Positions 25,108 through 32,673 of a stretch of 64,000 bases of DNA are shown here, piece after piece. The stretch is from NCBI RefSeq assembly GCF_001424565.1, contig NZ_LMOL01000024.1:39640-103639 (forward strand), in the 5' to 3' direction. Each line of letters begins with the position of its first letter. Position 1 is the stretch's first letter. The notes below the pieces were generated by a model. The model ran no database searches. It saw nothing but the letters and a program-made list of their open reading frames with translations, and was not told the origin of the DNA. Source of the DNA: Arthrobacter sp. Leaf141. Its GTDB lineage: Bacteria; Actinomycetota; Actinomycetes; Actinomycetales; Micrococcaceae. The translations under genes were made by a program, and so were the position numbers.

Positions 25108-26145
25108 ATGGGAACGACATCGACAGCCACCCGCAAGGCCCGGCGCTGGCGCGGCTGGCTGGATCCTTTTGTGCTGCTGCTCCTGGCAACCCTGGCCGGG
25201 GCGGCCCTCCTCCCGCCGGACAAAGAGCTGGTCCCTGCGCTGTCCGGCGCCGGTGGCGTGGCGGTGGCTGTTCAGTTCTTCATCAGTGGCCTGCGCCTGC
25301 CCTCATCCGCAGCCCTGAAGGGCCTCAAGGCCTGGCGGCTCCACCTGGTCATCGTGGGGTTCTCCTTTGTTATGTTCCCCATTCTTGGGTTCGGTGTGGC
25401 GGCAGGCTCGTCCTGGTACCTGAACCATGAGCTGGTGGCGGGACTGTTGTTCCTGACCATGCTTCCCACGGCGGTGCAGACGGCCACCACGTTCACCGGC
25501 ATTGCCCGGGGCAACACCGCTGCCGCTGTCTGCGCGGCCTCCATTTCGAACCTCCTCGGCGTGCTGGCCACGCCGTTGCTTGTGGCGCTGGCCCTGGGGT
25601 CCTACAGCGGTATGAACCTGTCATCGATCACCAAGATTGCCGTGCAGATTGTTGCCCCCTTTGTGCTGGGCCAGCTGCTCCACAAACTGACCCTGAAATG
25701 GACGCAGCGCTGGGCCCCGGCGTTCAAGGTTGTGGACCGGGCAGCCATCCTGCTGGTGGTGTACGTCGCGTTCGGCGCCGCTGTGGCCGACGGTGTGTGG
25801 CACCGCATCCCCGCGGCGCAGCTGGCTGTAACAGCCGGTATCTGCGCGGCGATGCTGGCGCTGAGCCTCTGGATCACGTCCCTGGTGGCCAAAAAACTGG
25901 GGTTCGTGCCTGCGGATGCCACCGCCATCATGTTTTGCGGTTCGGAGAAGAGCCTGGCCACCGGACTGCCCTTGTCCGCGATCCTCTTTACCGGTCCGCT
26001 GGGCGGGGTGGTGATCCTGCCGGTGATTATGTATCACGCGATGCAGCTGATCGTCTGCGCCGCGATTGCCCGACGGGTGGCACGCCGGACTGAACCCCAG
26101 CATTACACGGACGCTGGTCCGGCCGTCCTGGCAGGTGCTCGCTAG
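25108..26145 (+). CDS. Bile acid:sodium symporter family transporter
   Basis: 345 aa, about ten membrane helices. ATG at 25108 is chosen because the longer upstream frame runs over the operators and into the GntR gene. SBF-type features are LLPTAVQTATTFTGIARGN, AAVCAASISNLLGVLATP and the crossover CGSEKSLATGLPLSAILF. The SBF/PF13593-type subgroup moves organic anions. Divergent from GntR/amidase and expected to be co-regulated, giving the locus a second importer beside the ABC system. Confidence 0.83.
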   Translation: MGTTSTATRKARRWRGWLDPFVLLLLATLAGAALLPPDKELVPALSGAGGVAVAVQFFISGLRLPSSAALKGLKAWRLHLVIVGFSFVMFPILGFGVAAGSSWYLNHELVAGLLFLTMLPTAVQTATTFTGIARGNTAAAVCAASISNLLGVLATPLLVALALGSYSGMNLSSITKIAVQIVAPFVLGQLLHKLTLKWTQRWAPAFKVVDRAAILLVVYVAFGAAVADGVWHRIPAAQLAVTAGICAAMLALSLWITSLVAKKLGFVPADATAIMFCGSEKSLATGLPLSAILFTGPLGGVVILPVIMYHAMQLIVCAAIARRVARRTEPQHYTDAGPAVLAGAR

Positions 26146-26158
26146 GCGTTACTTGGCT

Positions 26159-26190
26159 GGGCGGGCACTGCCGATTGGCAGTGCCCGCCC
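26159..26190. terminator. Bidirectional terminator
   Basis: GGGCGGGCACTGCC, GATT and GGCAGTGCCCGCCC form a 14-bp hairpin between the convergent symporter and phosphatase genes, followed by CTTTC. Confidence 0.8.
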
Positions 26191-26203
26191 CTTTCAGTTG
26201 GGC

Positions 26204-27790
26204 TTACTGGGCGACGAGGCCCGGCACCCCGTCCTGGATCACGAAGGAGGCCTTCGTGGATACCGGGGCGCCCGGCGTCGTGACCTGGTCCAGCGTCCGG
26301 AAGTCCGCGGTCATGGCGTCCCTGGTGATCTTGGTGTTCACGTAGCCGCGGTTGTCGTTGTAGAACTTCAGGTGCTGGTTCCAGGCCATCGTCGGATCGG
26401 CAGTGGAGCCGGTGCCGTTGCCGGTGGAGGTGATGGAGGTGCACACCAGTTCGGTACCCACCACAGGAGAGGCCGGGTCCTTGTAGTCCACCTTGACCTC
26501 GTTGGCCCAGTTGCGGTGCACGTCGCCAGTGAGCACCACGGCATTGCGGACGTTCGCATCCACCCAGCCCTGGGTGATGCGACGGCGGGAGGCGGTGTAC
26601 CCGTCCCAGCCGTCCATGGAGACATCGTCAACGTCCAGGGCTGCAGCGCGGTCCCGCTCGGCGAAGAAGACCTGCTGGCCCAGGATGTCCCAGCGCTGGG
26701 TGGAGCCCTTGAAACCGTCCAGCAGCCACTGTTCCTGCTCCGCGCCGGTGATGGTGCGGTCCTCCGCCAGCCGTTCGGCCACATTCTTCTGCCAGCCGTC
26801 GCCGGCGAGCTGGTCGTCGCGGTACTGGCGCGTGTCCATCATGTGGAAATTGGCAAGCTGGCCCCACTGGAGCCTGCGGTAAATCTTCATGTCCGGTCCA
26901 GCCGGAAGGGAGGACGGGCGCAACGGCATGTTCTCGTAGTAGGCCTGGAACGCGGCGCTGCGGCGCTGCCGGAAGTGCTCCAGGGTGTCGTTCAGCTGGC
27001 CGGCGTCGCTGTTCTCGGGGACATCGTCCGCCCAGTTGTTGTCCACCTCATGGTCATCCCACACCACTGCCCACGGTGCGATCGCGTGCGCTTCCTGCAG
27101 GTCGGCGTCGGACTTGTACTGGGCGTGCCGCTGGCGGTAGGTCTGCAGCGTGACCGTCTCCGGGCCCGCGTGATCCCGAGGATTGCCGCCGCCGATCACG
27201 TAGCTGCCCTTCTTGTATTCGTAGAGGTAGTCACCGAGGTGCAGCACCAGGTCCGGGTGGTCCTCAGCCAGCCGCTTGTACGCGGTGAAGTAACCGTGCT
27301 CGTACTGCGCACAGCTGGCGAACGCCATGGCCAGCGCGGCGGGAGTCTCGTGCGGCGCCGGGCTGGTCAGGGTCCGCCCCACCGGGCTGACGTGCTTGCC
27401 GGCGCGGAACCGGTAGAAGTACTCGCGGCCCGGGCGAAGGCCCCGGAGCTCCACATGCACCGAATGTGCTGTCTCGATCCGCGCCCGTTCGACGCCGCGG
27501 GCCACCACCTTCCGCATCCCGGCGTCCTCTGCCACTTCCCACTGCACGGCGACGTTGCGTGAAGGCATGCCGCCGAGGCCGTCCTCGGCCAGTGGGTTCA
27601 CCGCGAGGCGCGTCCACAGCACAAAGCCGTCCGGCCACGGCTCGCCGGAGGCAATGCCAAGGGCGAAGGGGTAGGTGTGGAGGCCGGCGTCGTCCGCCGT
27701 CGAAACCGCGACGGCTGCACTGGGCGCCGCGGCAATGAGGCCCGCGCCCAGGCCGGCAGTGAGGAGGGATCTGCGCGAAATTTTGTCCAT
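26204..27790 (-). CDS. phoD: Alkaline phosphatase D (PhoD-like) phosphoesterase
   Basis: 528 aa. A Tat signal with SRRSLLTAG at residues 5-13 and a hydrophobic h-region ends at AVAVS. The PhoD N-terminal domain (FALGIASGEPWPDGFVLWTRL) is followed by the metallophosphatase core: AFASCAQYEHGYF, LVLHLGDYLYEY, WDDHEVDNNW, VVLTGDVHRNWANEV. It releases phosphate from diesters or monoesters outside the cell using Ca/Fe. Monocistronic. No Pho box was identified. Confidence 0.9.
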   Translation of the reverse strand: MDKISRRSLLTAGLGAGLIAAAPSAAVAVSTADDAGLHTYPFALGIASGEPWPDGFVLWTRLAVNPLAEDGLGGMPSRNVAVQWEVAEDAGMRKVVARGVERARIETAHSVHVELRGLRPGREYFYRFRAGKHVSPVGRTLTSPAPHETPAALAMAFASCAQYEHGYFTAYKRLAEDHPDLVLHLGDYLYEYKKGSYVIGGGNPRDHAGPETVTLQTYRQRHAQYKSDADLQEAHAIAPWAVVWDDHEVDNNWADDVPENSDAGQLNDTLEHFRQRRSAAFQAYYENMPLRPSSLPAGPDMKIYRRLQWGQLANFHMMDTRQYRDDQLAGDGWQKNVAERLAEDRTITGAEQEQWLLDGFKGSTQRWDILGQQVFFAERDRAAALDVDDVSMDGWDGYTASRRRITQGWVDANVRNAVVLTGDVHRNWANEVKVDYKDPASPVVGTELVCTSITSTGNGTGSTADPTMAWNQHLKFYNDNRGYVNTKITRDAMTADFRTLDQVTTPGAPVSTKASFVIQDGVPGLVAQ

Positions 27791-27880
27791 GCCCCGAACC
27801 TACGGAGGCCGGTTGGCCAAGTTCCCAGGATCGTATGAATCACTGGTTAACTGCATGACAAAAATTGTTAACTCTGGCGC

Positions 27881-28606
27881 TCACAACGTTGCCGGAACCT
27901 CGCGGCCGGGGAACAGCGCAGAGTACTGCCGCCGGTACATCCGGCGTCCGACCAGCCGGTAGGCCAGGCGGATCGGTGCGGGGATATCCTTGAACATTTC
28001 CACGCGGTCCGCAGGCGGGTTCGTCGCAAGCACCATTCCGAGGTATCCCACCAGGAACTTCTTGTCGAACTGCTGGATGCCGTGCTCTGCGGCCGCTTTC
28101 AGTTCCTTTTCGGTCATTAATCTGTCCACCACCGGCATCACTTCTGTCACCTCTCGGCGCAGGTGCACGTTCAGGACAGCGGACAGGTCGGCGTAAAGCT
28201 CCGCGAGTTCTTCGCGGGTTGCTATGTCAGCGGTCTCCATCCAGCGCAGGCGAAGGGGCTCGATAGTTTCCAGCCGTTCCGTCACCTGCCGGTGCTGGGC
28301 GAGCATCTGCCCGATGTGCAAGGCGCAGCCGGGCGCGCGTTCGGACAGCTGTGGGTACATCAACAGGTCCTCGCCCTCGTGATGCGTGTGGAGCACCATG
28401 TCGAAGTTGCCCAAAGCCTCGCCCACGTAGGCGGCGCGGGAAATATCGCCTGCGGCCGCGGACCGCACCAGTCCCGGCGCTTCGCCATACGCCCACAGGA
28501 AGAAACGGTGGATCCGGCGCATGCCCGCGGTCCCTGAGCAGAGCACCGGACCCGGCGGCAGCGGAGCCGCGGTTTCGCCGGGATGCATCGTGAAAAAGTC
28601 AGTCAT
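27881..28606 (-). CDS. Hemerythrin-domain protein
   Basis: 241 aa. The HHE di-iron cation-binding motif pattern is visible: FDMVLHTHHEGEDLLMYP near residue 70, IGQMLAQHRQVTERL near 97 and LNVHLRREVTEVMPVV near 143. The C-terminal third is not conserved to my eye and ends RRQYSALFPGREVPATL. Likely cytoplasmic, with a role in oxygen, NO or iron sensing. Confidence 0.83.
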   Translation of the reverse strand: MTDFFTMHPGETAAPLPPGPVLCSGTAGMRRIHRFFLWAYGEAPGLVRSAAAGDISRAAYVGEALGNFDMVLHTHHEGEDLLMYPQLSERAPGCALHIGQMLAQHRQVTERLETIEPLRLRWMETADIATREELAELYADLSAVLNVHLRREVTEVMPVVDRLMTEKELKAAAEHGIQQFDKKFLVGYLGMVLATNPPADRVEMFKDIPAPIRLAYRLVGRRMYRRQYSALFPGREVPATL

Positions 28607-28735
28607 GTCAGGCCCCTAACGCTCGTCATCGAGACGCGGCCTCTCCCCGCCAAAATGGTATCGCTGGGCCCTATGGTTCACAACGGTTGCGCATTTGGCG
28701 TCCGGAAGTCAGCACCTTTCTTGGGCGTTCGCGGC

Positions 28736-29341
28736 CTATGCGGGGAATGGCCGCTCGTGCATCCGCACGTCAACGACTGCCGCCTGCGCCGGCAGCACTG
28801 GTTCGGCCGGTGCCAGCTCAGCAAGCTGCAGTTTGACCTGTTCGAGTTCCACGCTGAGCCGGTCAACGGTGGAGCGGTACTTCCGGAACCTGGACCGTTC
28901 GCGCCTGCCCACAAAGAAGCTGATGACCAGGGTGACGATCATCATGGGGAACGACCACAACAGGGCCAGGCTGGACGTGCCGAGGAAACCCAATGCGACG
29001 GGAAGGGCGTGCTGGAACGTCTGGAAGTCGTTAACCCCGCTCATCACTGAGGCCAGGGCAGAATCCAACGGGCCAAGGTACTGCCCCACCAGGGGAGTGC
29101 CGGCGAACGACGGGGCGGTCAGGGATTCTGTGCCTTCCGGCGCCCAGCGGGCATCCGTCAGGTGGTTCAGCACATAGATTCCGGCACCCGCGTTGACCGC
29201 AGCGAAGACGAAGATGGAGCCCAGCGCCGTCCAATGGATCTTGCGCCAGTTGCAGAGGCCACCGACGATCAGTAATGCAGCGGCCATGACCCACGCGGAT
29301 ATTCGGAGTTGGTCCTGGCTCAAGCCACTCAATAGATCCAT
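28736..29341 (-). CDS. Four-pass membrane protein of unknown function
   Basis: 201 aa, with membrane segments near ISAWVMAAALLIVGGLC, ALGSIFVFAAVNAGAGIYVL, ALPVALGFLGTSSLALLW and FPMMIVTLVISFFVG, then a cytoplasmic charged coiled coil (RSRFRKYRSTVDRLSVELEQ). It may be a conserved hypothetical of Micrococcaceae. No catalytic motif is seen. Confidence 0.6.
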   Translation of the reverse strand: MDLLSGLSQDQLRISAWVMAAALLIVGGLCNWRKIHWTALGSIFVFAAVNAGAGIYVLNHLTDARWAPEGTESLTAPSFAGTPLVGQYLGPLDSALASVMSGVNDFQTFQHALPVALGFLGTSSLALLWSFPMMIVTLVISFFVGRRERSRFRKYRSTVDRLSVELEQVKLQLAELAPAEPVLPAQAAVVDVRMHERPFPA

Positions 29342-29531
29342 GGAATTACGCTCCCGTATTCACAAGTCAACAGCCGTTCCTATCGCCAGAGAGCATAACC
29401 CGGCAGTTCGAATCGCCTGCCGACAGGCTTCGGATGCGGGAAATGTGACATCAGCCATTCAGAAGCGTTACCCGCTGAACCGCAGCCAGAGCACGTCGGC
29501 AGGTCGCCCAGCCCTAGCCAGACTCAACGCA

Positions 29532-29906
29532 TCAGTGCTGCGTCCCCAGAACAGAGTGGGCGATCAACATGTCGAGCCGCCGGATATCAGCCTTCTTGCC
29601 GACCTTGATTTTGATGTGGCCAGCGCGGGTCCAAAGCTCCAGTTCAGCATCTAAATCGAATTTCCCGGCATTCTCGGACGACCACATGTTGATGGCGGAG
29701 TAGGGGAGTGAGTAGATCTCCACTTTCTTGCCTGTAATGCCCTGGGCGTCCCTGACAATCATCCGCTTAGTGGTGAAAATAGCGCTGTCCCGAAAAGTCC
29801 TGTACGCCGCGACAGGTTGTTCCCCAGCCACCATGAGTTCCATGACGTCATTCGGAATGGGACATTCTTCGACGAACGTCCATGTAGTTATTGCGGCGGC
29901 TTCCAT
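29532..29906 (-). CDS. PH-domain (bPH) protein
   Basis: 124 aa from ATG at 29906, with GGGGGAG upstream; a longer frame to 30281 overlaps the HNH gene and is less likely. Bacterial PH fold cues are MVAGEQPVAAYRTFRDSAIF, TTKRMIVRD, ITGKKVEIYSLPYSAI and FDLDAELELWTRAG. Such proteins are small cytoplasmic modules of unknown binding. It lies downstream of the HNH gene in the same direction. Confidence 0.75.
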   Translation of the reverse strand: MEAAAITTWTFVEECPIPNDVMELMVAGEQPVAAYRTFRDSAIFTTKRMIVRDAQGITGKKVEIYSLPYSAINMWSSENAGKFDLDAELELWTRAGHIKIKVGKKADIRRLDMLIAHSVLGTQH

Positions 29907-30031
29907 TACGATCTCCCCCAACTTGTGTTGTGCCCGCGCCAGGTCCGACGTTGGTGCGCTTCGAAAGGACCGTGGCGAGGAACTGCTGCTGCCCACGATA
30001 CCGGCACGGTCCTTTCCGGCCCTGCCCTCTG

Positions 30032-30616
30032 TCAGGGGAGTGGCTGGCGCTCGCCCACACTGACCGAGGACGACGCTGGTGCATACCCCCGCCGTCGTCG
30101 TTCCATCCGTCGCTGTTGTCCCGGAGACGGGATGCTGGCGCGCTTGCTGCGGTTGCACCTCGCACAGGCCGCCACGAAATTCTGCAGGCTGGTGGAGCCT
30201 CCCTTGGACCAAGGGTAGAAATGGTCGGCATGTTCGGCGGGACGTCCGCAGCGGCGACCAAGAGCCGCTTCCAGTTCGCACCGGCCGCCAGCACGGATCA
30301 TCCCTTCGCGGCGCTGTTGCCGCGTGAATCGCCGTACGGGGTCACGGCGTCGGACATCGCGGAGTCCGACGGCGGCTGCACCAATCCCCAACACCACGGC
30401 GATGACGCCAGGGAGCGCAACCGCAGCGATGACGTCGTCGAGCAGGCTCCGCAACATTCCGGCGGCGGCTTCTCCCGCTCCAGCACTGGACGGTGCGTTG
30501 CTCGTGAGCGCTGATATCGCGGCGACGGCGAGCCAGACCAGGACTACCACGTACGTGAGAAGAAGACCTCGCCTGGTCCAGTAAATGCGGCCGAGTTCCG
30601 GCATCTGTTCCCCCAT
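30032..30616 (-). CDS. Membrane-anchored HNH endonuclease-like protein
   Basis: 194 aa. Two membrane helices (LLLTYVVVLVWLAVAAI and VIAAVALPGVIAVVLGIGAAA) precede a cytoplasmic HNH domain: GRCELEAALGRRCGRP, HADHFYPWSKGG, NFVAACARCNRSK. The HNH core histidine, asparagine and zinc cysteines are present. An HNH nuclease tethered to the membrane is unusual; possible jobs include cutting incoming DNA. The same-direction PH-domain gene starts 126 bases downstream. Confidence 0.72.
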   Translation of the reverse strand: MGEQMPELGRIYWTRRGLLLTYVVVLVWLAVAAISALTSNAPSSAGAGEAAAGMLRSLLDDVIAAVALPGVIAVVLGIGAAAVGLRDVRRRDPVRRFTRQQRREGMIRAGGRCELEAALGRRCGRPAEHADHFYPWSKGGSTSLQNFVAACARCNRSKRASIPSPGQQRRMERRRRGYAPASSSVSVGERQPLP

Positions 30617-30785
30617 TCAGGTTTTGTGGAAATCGTATAGATCACCCGTCCACTGAGTGCCCGGATTTAGCTCAAGGTTTGCCCAGCTTTCATCCTCATG
30701 AGTGGCTGGCACGCGTTCGGGTTGCGCGGTTGGGGGGTCTTCTCGCTGTCGAAGGCTGGGGATCTGCCCGTGCAACAATGACGCC

Positions 30786-31265
30786 ATGACCCACCAACAG
30801 CATGAAACCGCCGCGCCGGAACTGGACAGCACCGACCTCCCCGCGTTTGAAGCCGCGTACCAGGCCGCACGGAAGAGCCTGGCCGAAGGCGGCATCCCCA
30901 TCGGTGCCGCCATCGCCCGCGGCGGCGTGGTCTTCGCCAGCGGGCACAACGAACGGGTCCAGAACGCTGACCCGATCGCGCACGGGGAGATGTCGGCGCT
31001 CCGCGCCGCCGGCCGGCAGAAGAGCTACCGGGACACCACGCTCTACACCACCCTGGCCCCGTGTGCCATGTGCACGGGGACCATCATCCAGTTCAAGATC
31101 CCCCGCGTGGTGGTGGGGGAGGCCCGCACGTTCGACGGCGAGCTGGACCTGCTGCGCTCGCGCGGCGTTGACGTCGTGGTCCTGGATGACCCGCGCTGCG
31201 TGGACATGATGCGCTCGTTCCAGGCCGACAAACCGGACCTGTGGGCGGAGGACATCGCTGAGTAG
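30786..31265 (+). CDS. Cytosine deaminase, yeast Fcy1-like nucleoside/base deaminase
   Basis: 159 aa from ATG at 30786. Zinc site: HGEMSAL near residue 66 (His, catalytic Glu) and PCAMCTG near 95 (two Cys). The C-terminal half (IIQFKIPRVVVGEARTFDGE, VVVLDDPRCVDMM, PDLWAEDIAE) resembles yeast cytosine deaminase rather than TadA or E. coli CodA. Expected reaction: cytosine to uracil in pyrimidine salvage. Confidence 0.82.
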   Translation: MTHQQHETAAPELDSTDLPAFEAAYQAARKSLAEGGIPIGAAIARGGVVFASGHNERVQNADPIAHGEMSALRAAGRQKSYRDTTLYTTLAPCAMCTGTIIQFKIPRVVVGEARTFDGELDLLRSRGVDVVVLDDPRCVDMMRSFQADKPDLWAEDIAE

Positions 31266-31330
31266 CCGCGAGTCCTGCCGCGACCCCTAAACTGGGGCGT
31301 TGAAAAGGCCATATGACAGTTGGGGGAATC

Positions 31331-31786
31331 ATGTCGGTCAGCAGTCACCAGGAACACGATGATGCGGTGCATGCCGAGCATAAAGCCGCTCTTGCCCGCG
31401 GTGAAAAGTGGGTTTTGTATTTGACCGCGGAGGGGATGCTTCACAGCTACACCAAAACGGAATTGGGAGGTCCGCCGAACGGAAGCACCCGGTGGTGGCA
31501 GAACCTGCCCGGGCTGCTGTTTCTGCTGCCGATGTTCGGCCTCTGCATGTACGTCGCCATCACTAATCCAGTGGGGACGGCGACGGCGCAATGGGCAACC
31601 CTGTTCGGTGCCCTGCTGATGGCTCTCGGCGCGGCGTACCTTATCTGGGAATCGGTGGTTGTCTACCGCGCCCGACAAGTGCGCATCCGCCGCGGATCGC
31701 CTGATCCGCTCCGCATCACGGGGGCCAAGACCAAGCTTCCCGAGGCCTACACGCAATCACAACCCATCAAGAAGAGCCGATGGTGA
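31331..31786 (+). CDS. Two-pass membrane hypothetical protein
   Basis: 151 aa from ATG at 31331 with GGGGGA upstream. A soluble N-terminus (ARGEKWVLYLTAEGMLHSYT) precedes two membrane helices (NLPGLLFLLPMFGLCMYVAI and WATLFGALLMALGAAYLIW). The C-terminus is basic (KKSRW). No family is recognised. Confidence 0.55.
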   Translation: MSVSSHQEHDDAVHAEHKAALARGEKWVLYLTAEGMLHSYTKTELGGPPNGSTRWWQNLPGLLFLLPMFGLCMYVAITNPVGTATAQWATLFGALLMALGAAYLIWESVVVYRARQVRIRRGSPDPLRITGAKTKLPEAYTQSQPIKKSRW

Positions 31787-31842
31787 ACAGACCCTGACGG
31801 CCCCACGGCCGCGCTGGGAAGAACCGACAGGATCACCAACCG

Positions 31843-32610
31843 CTAGACAGCAGCCACCTCAACCTGTACCCCGGCGTCCCGGAACTTCTGCACCTGGGCG
31901 GGGTCGGCGCCGTCGTCCGTCACCAAAGTCCACGGGAGAGCAAGGCGCGCCCAGGCGTGGAACGGCCGGAGCCCGAGCTTGGAGGAGTCCGCCAAAACGT
32001 AAACCGAACGTCCCCGCCGGGCCATGAGCTCCTTGAGCCGGGTCTGGGCGTGGTCTGCTTCGCAGATGCCGTCCTCGGCGGTGACGGCGTCGGCGCCCAG
32101 GAACACCCGGTCAAAACTCATCCGCTCCAGCGCCGCCTCGGCCAGCGGGCCCACAAAACTCTGCGAGAGGCTGCGCAGCCGGCCGCCCAGGCAGTCCACC
32201 TCGATGCCGTCGGACTCGGCGAGTTCCTGCATGGTGTTGATGCCCGGCGTCGTCACGGACAACCGGTCGAAGCCGCGCAGTTCATGCGCCAGGGCACCCA
32301 CGGTGGAGCCGGCGTCGAGCAGGATGTTCTCCCCAGGCTGGATCACGGCCGCCGCCCAGCGGGCGATCGCATGCTTCTGCTCAAACGCCTCGCCCGTGCG
32401 TTGCCGCAGCGACGCCTCCGGGTGCGCGCCCAACGCCATCGCACCGCCGTAGGTGCGGGCCAGCCGGCCCTGCCCGTTGAGCAGTGCCAGGTCGCGGCGG
32501 ATGGTGGACGCCGTCACCTCGAAGCGCGCGGACAGCTCCTCTACGGACGCCAGGCCGGTGGTCACGGCGAGGTGGTAGATCTCCTCGCGCCGCGCATCCG
32601 CAGACATCAT
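31843..32610 (-). CDS. DeoR/GlpR-family sugar-acid regulator
   Basis: 255 aa from ATG at 32610, chosen for GAAGGAGG upstream. The DeoR helix-turn-helix is at residues 2-55 (RREEIYHLAVTTGLASVEELS, VTASTIRRDLALL), followed by the DeoRC sensor: NILLDAGSTVGALAHEL, RVFLGADAVTAEDGI. Ligands of this family are usually phosphorylated sugars. It lies in one unit behind the kinase-PdxA2 gene and probably controls it and the divergent ABC operon through the dyad at 35151-35169. Confidence 0.85.
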   Translation of the reverse strand: MMSADARREEIYHLAVTTGLASVEELSARFEVTASTIRRDLALLNGQGRLARTYGGAMALGAHPEASLRQRTGEAFEQKHAIARWAAAVIQPGENILLDAGSTVGALAHELRGFDRLSVTTPGINTMQELAESDGIEVDCLGGRLRSLSQSFVGPLAEAALERMSFDRVFLGADAVTAEDGICEADHAQTRLKELMARRGRSVYVLADSSKLGLRPFHAWARLALPWTLVTDDGADPAQVQKFRDAGVQVEVAAV

Positions 32611-32673
32611 TCCCGGCCTCCTTCCCGTGGGATAAGTACCCATGCTAGTTCCGGCGTCCCGAAAACATGGTTG

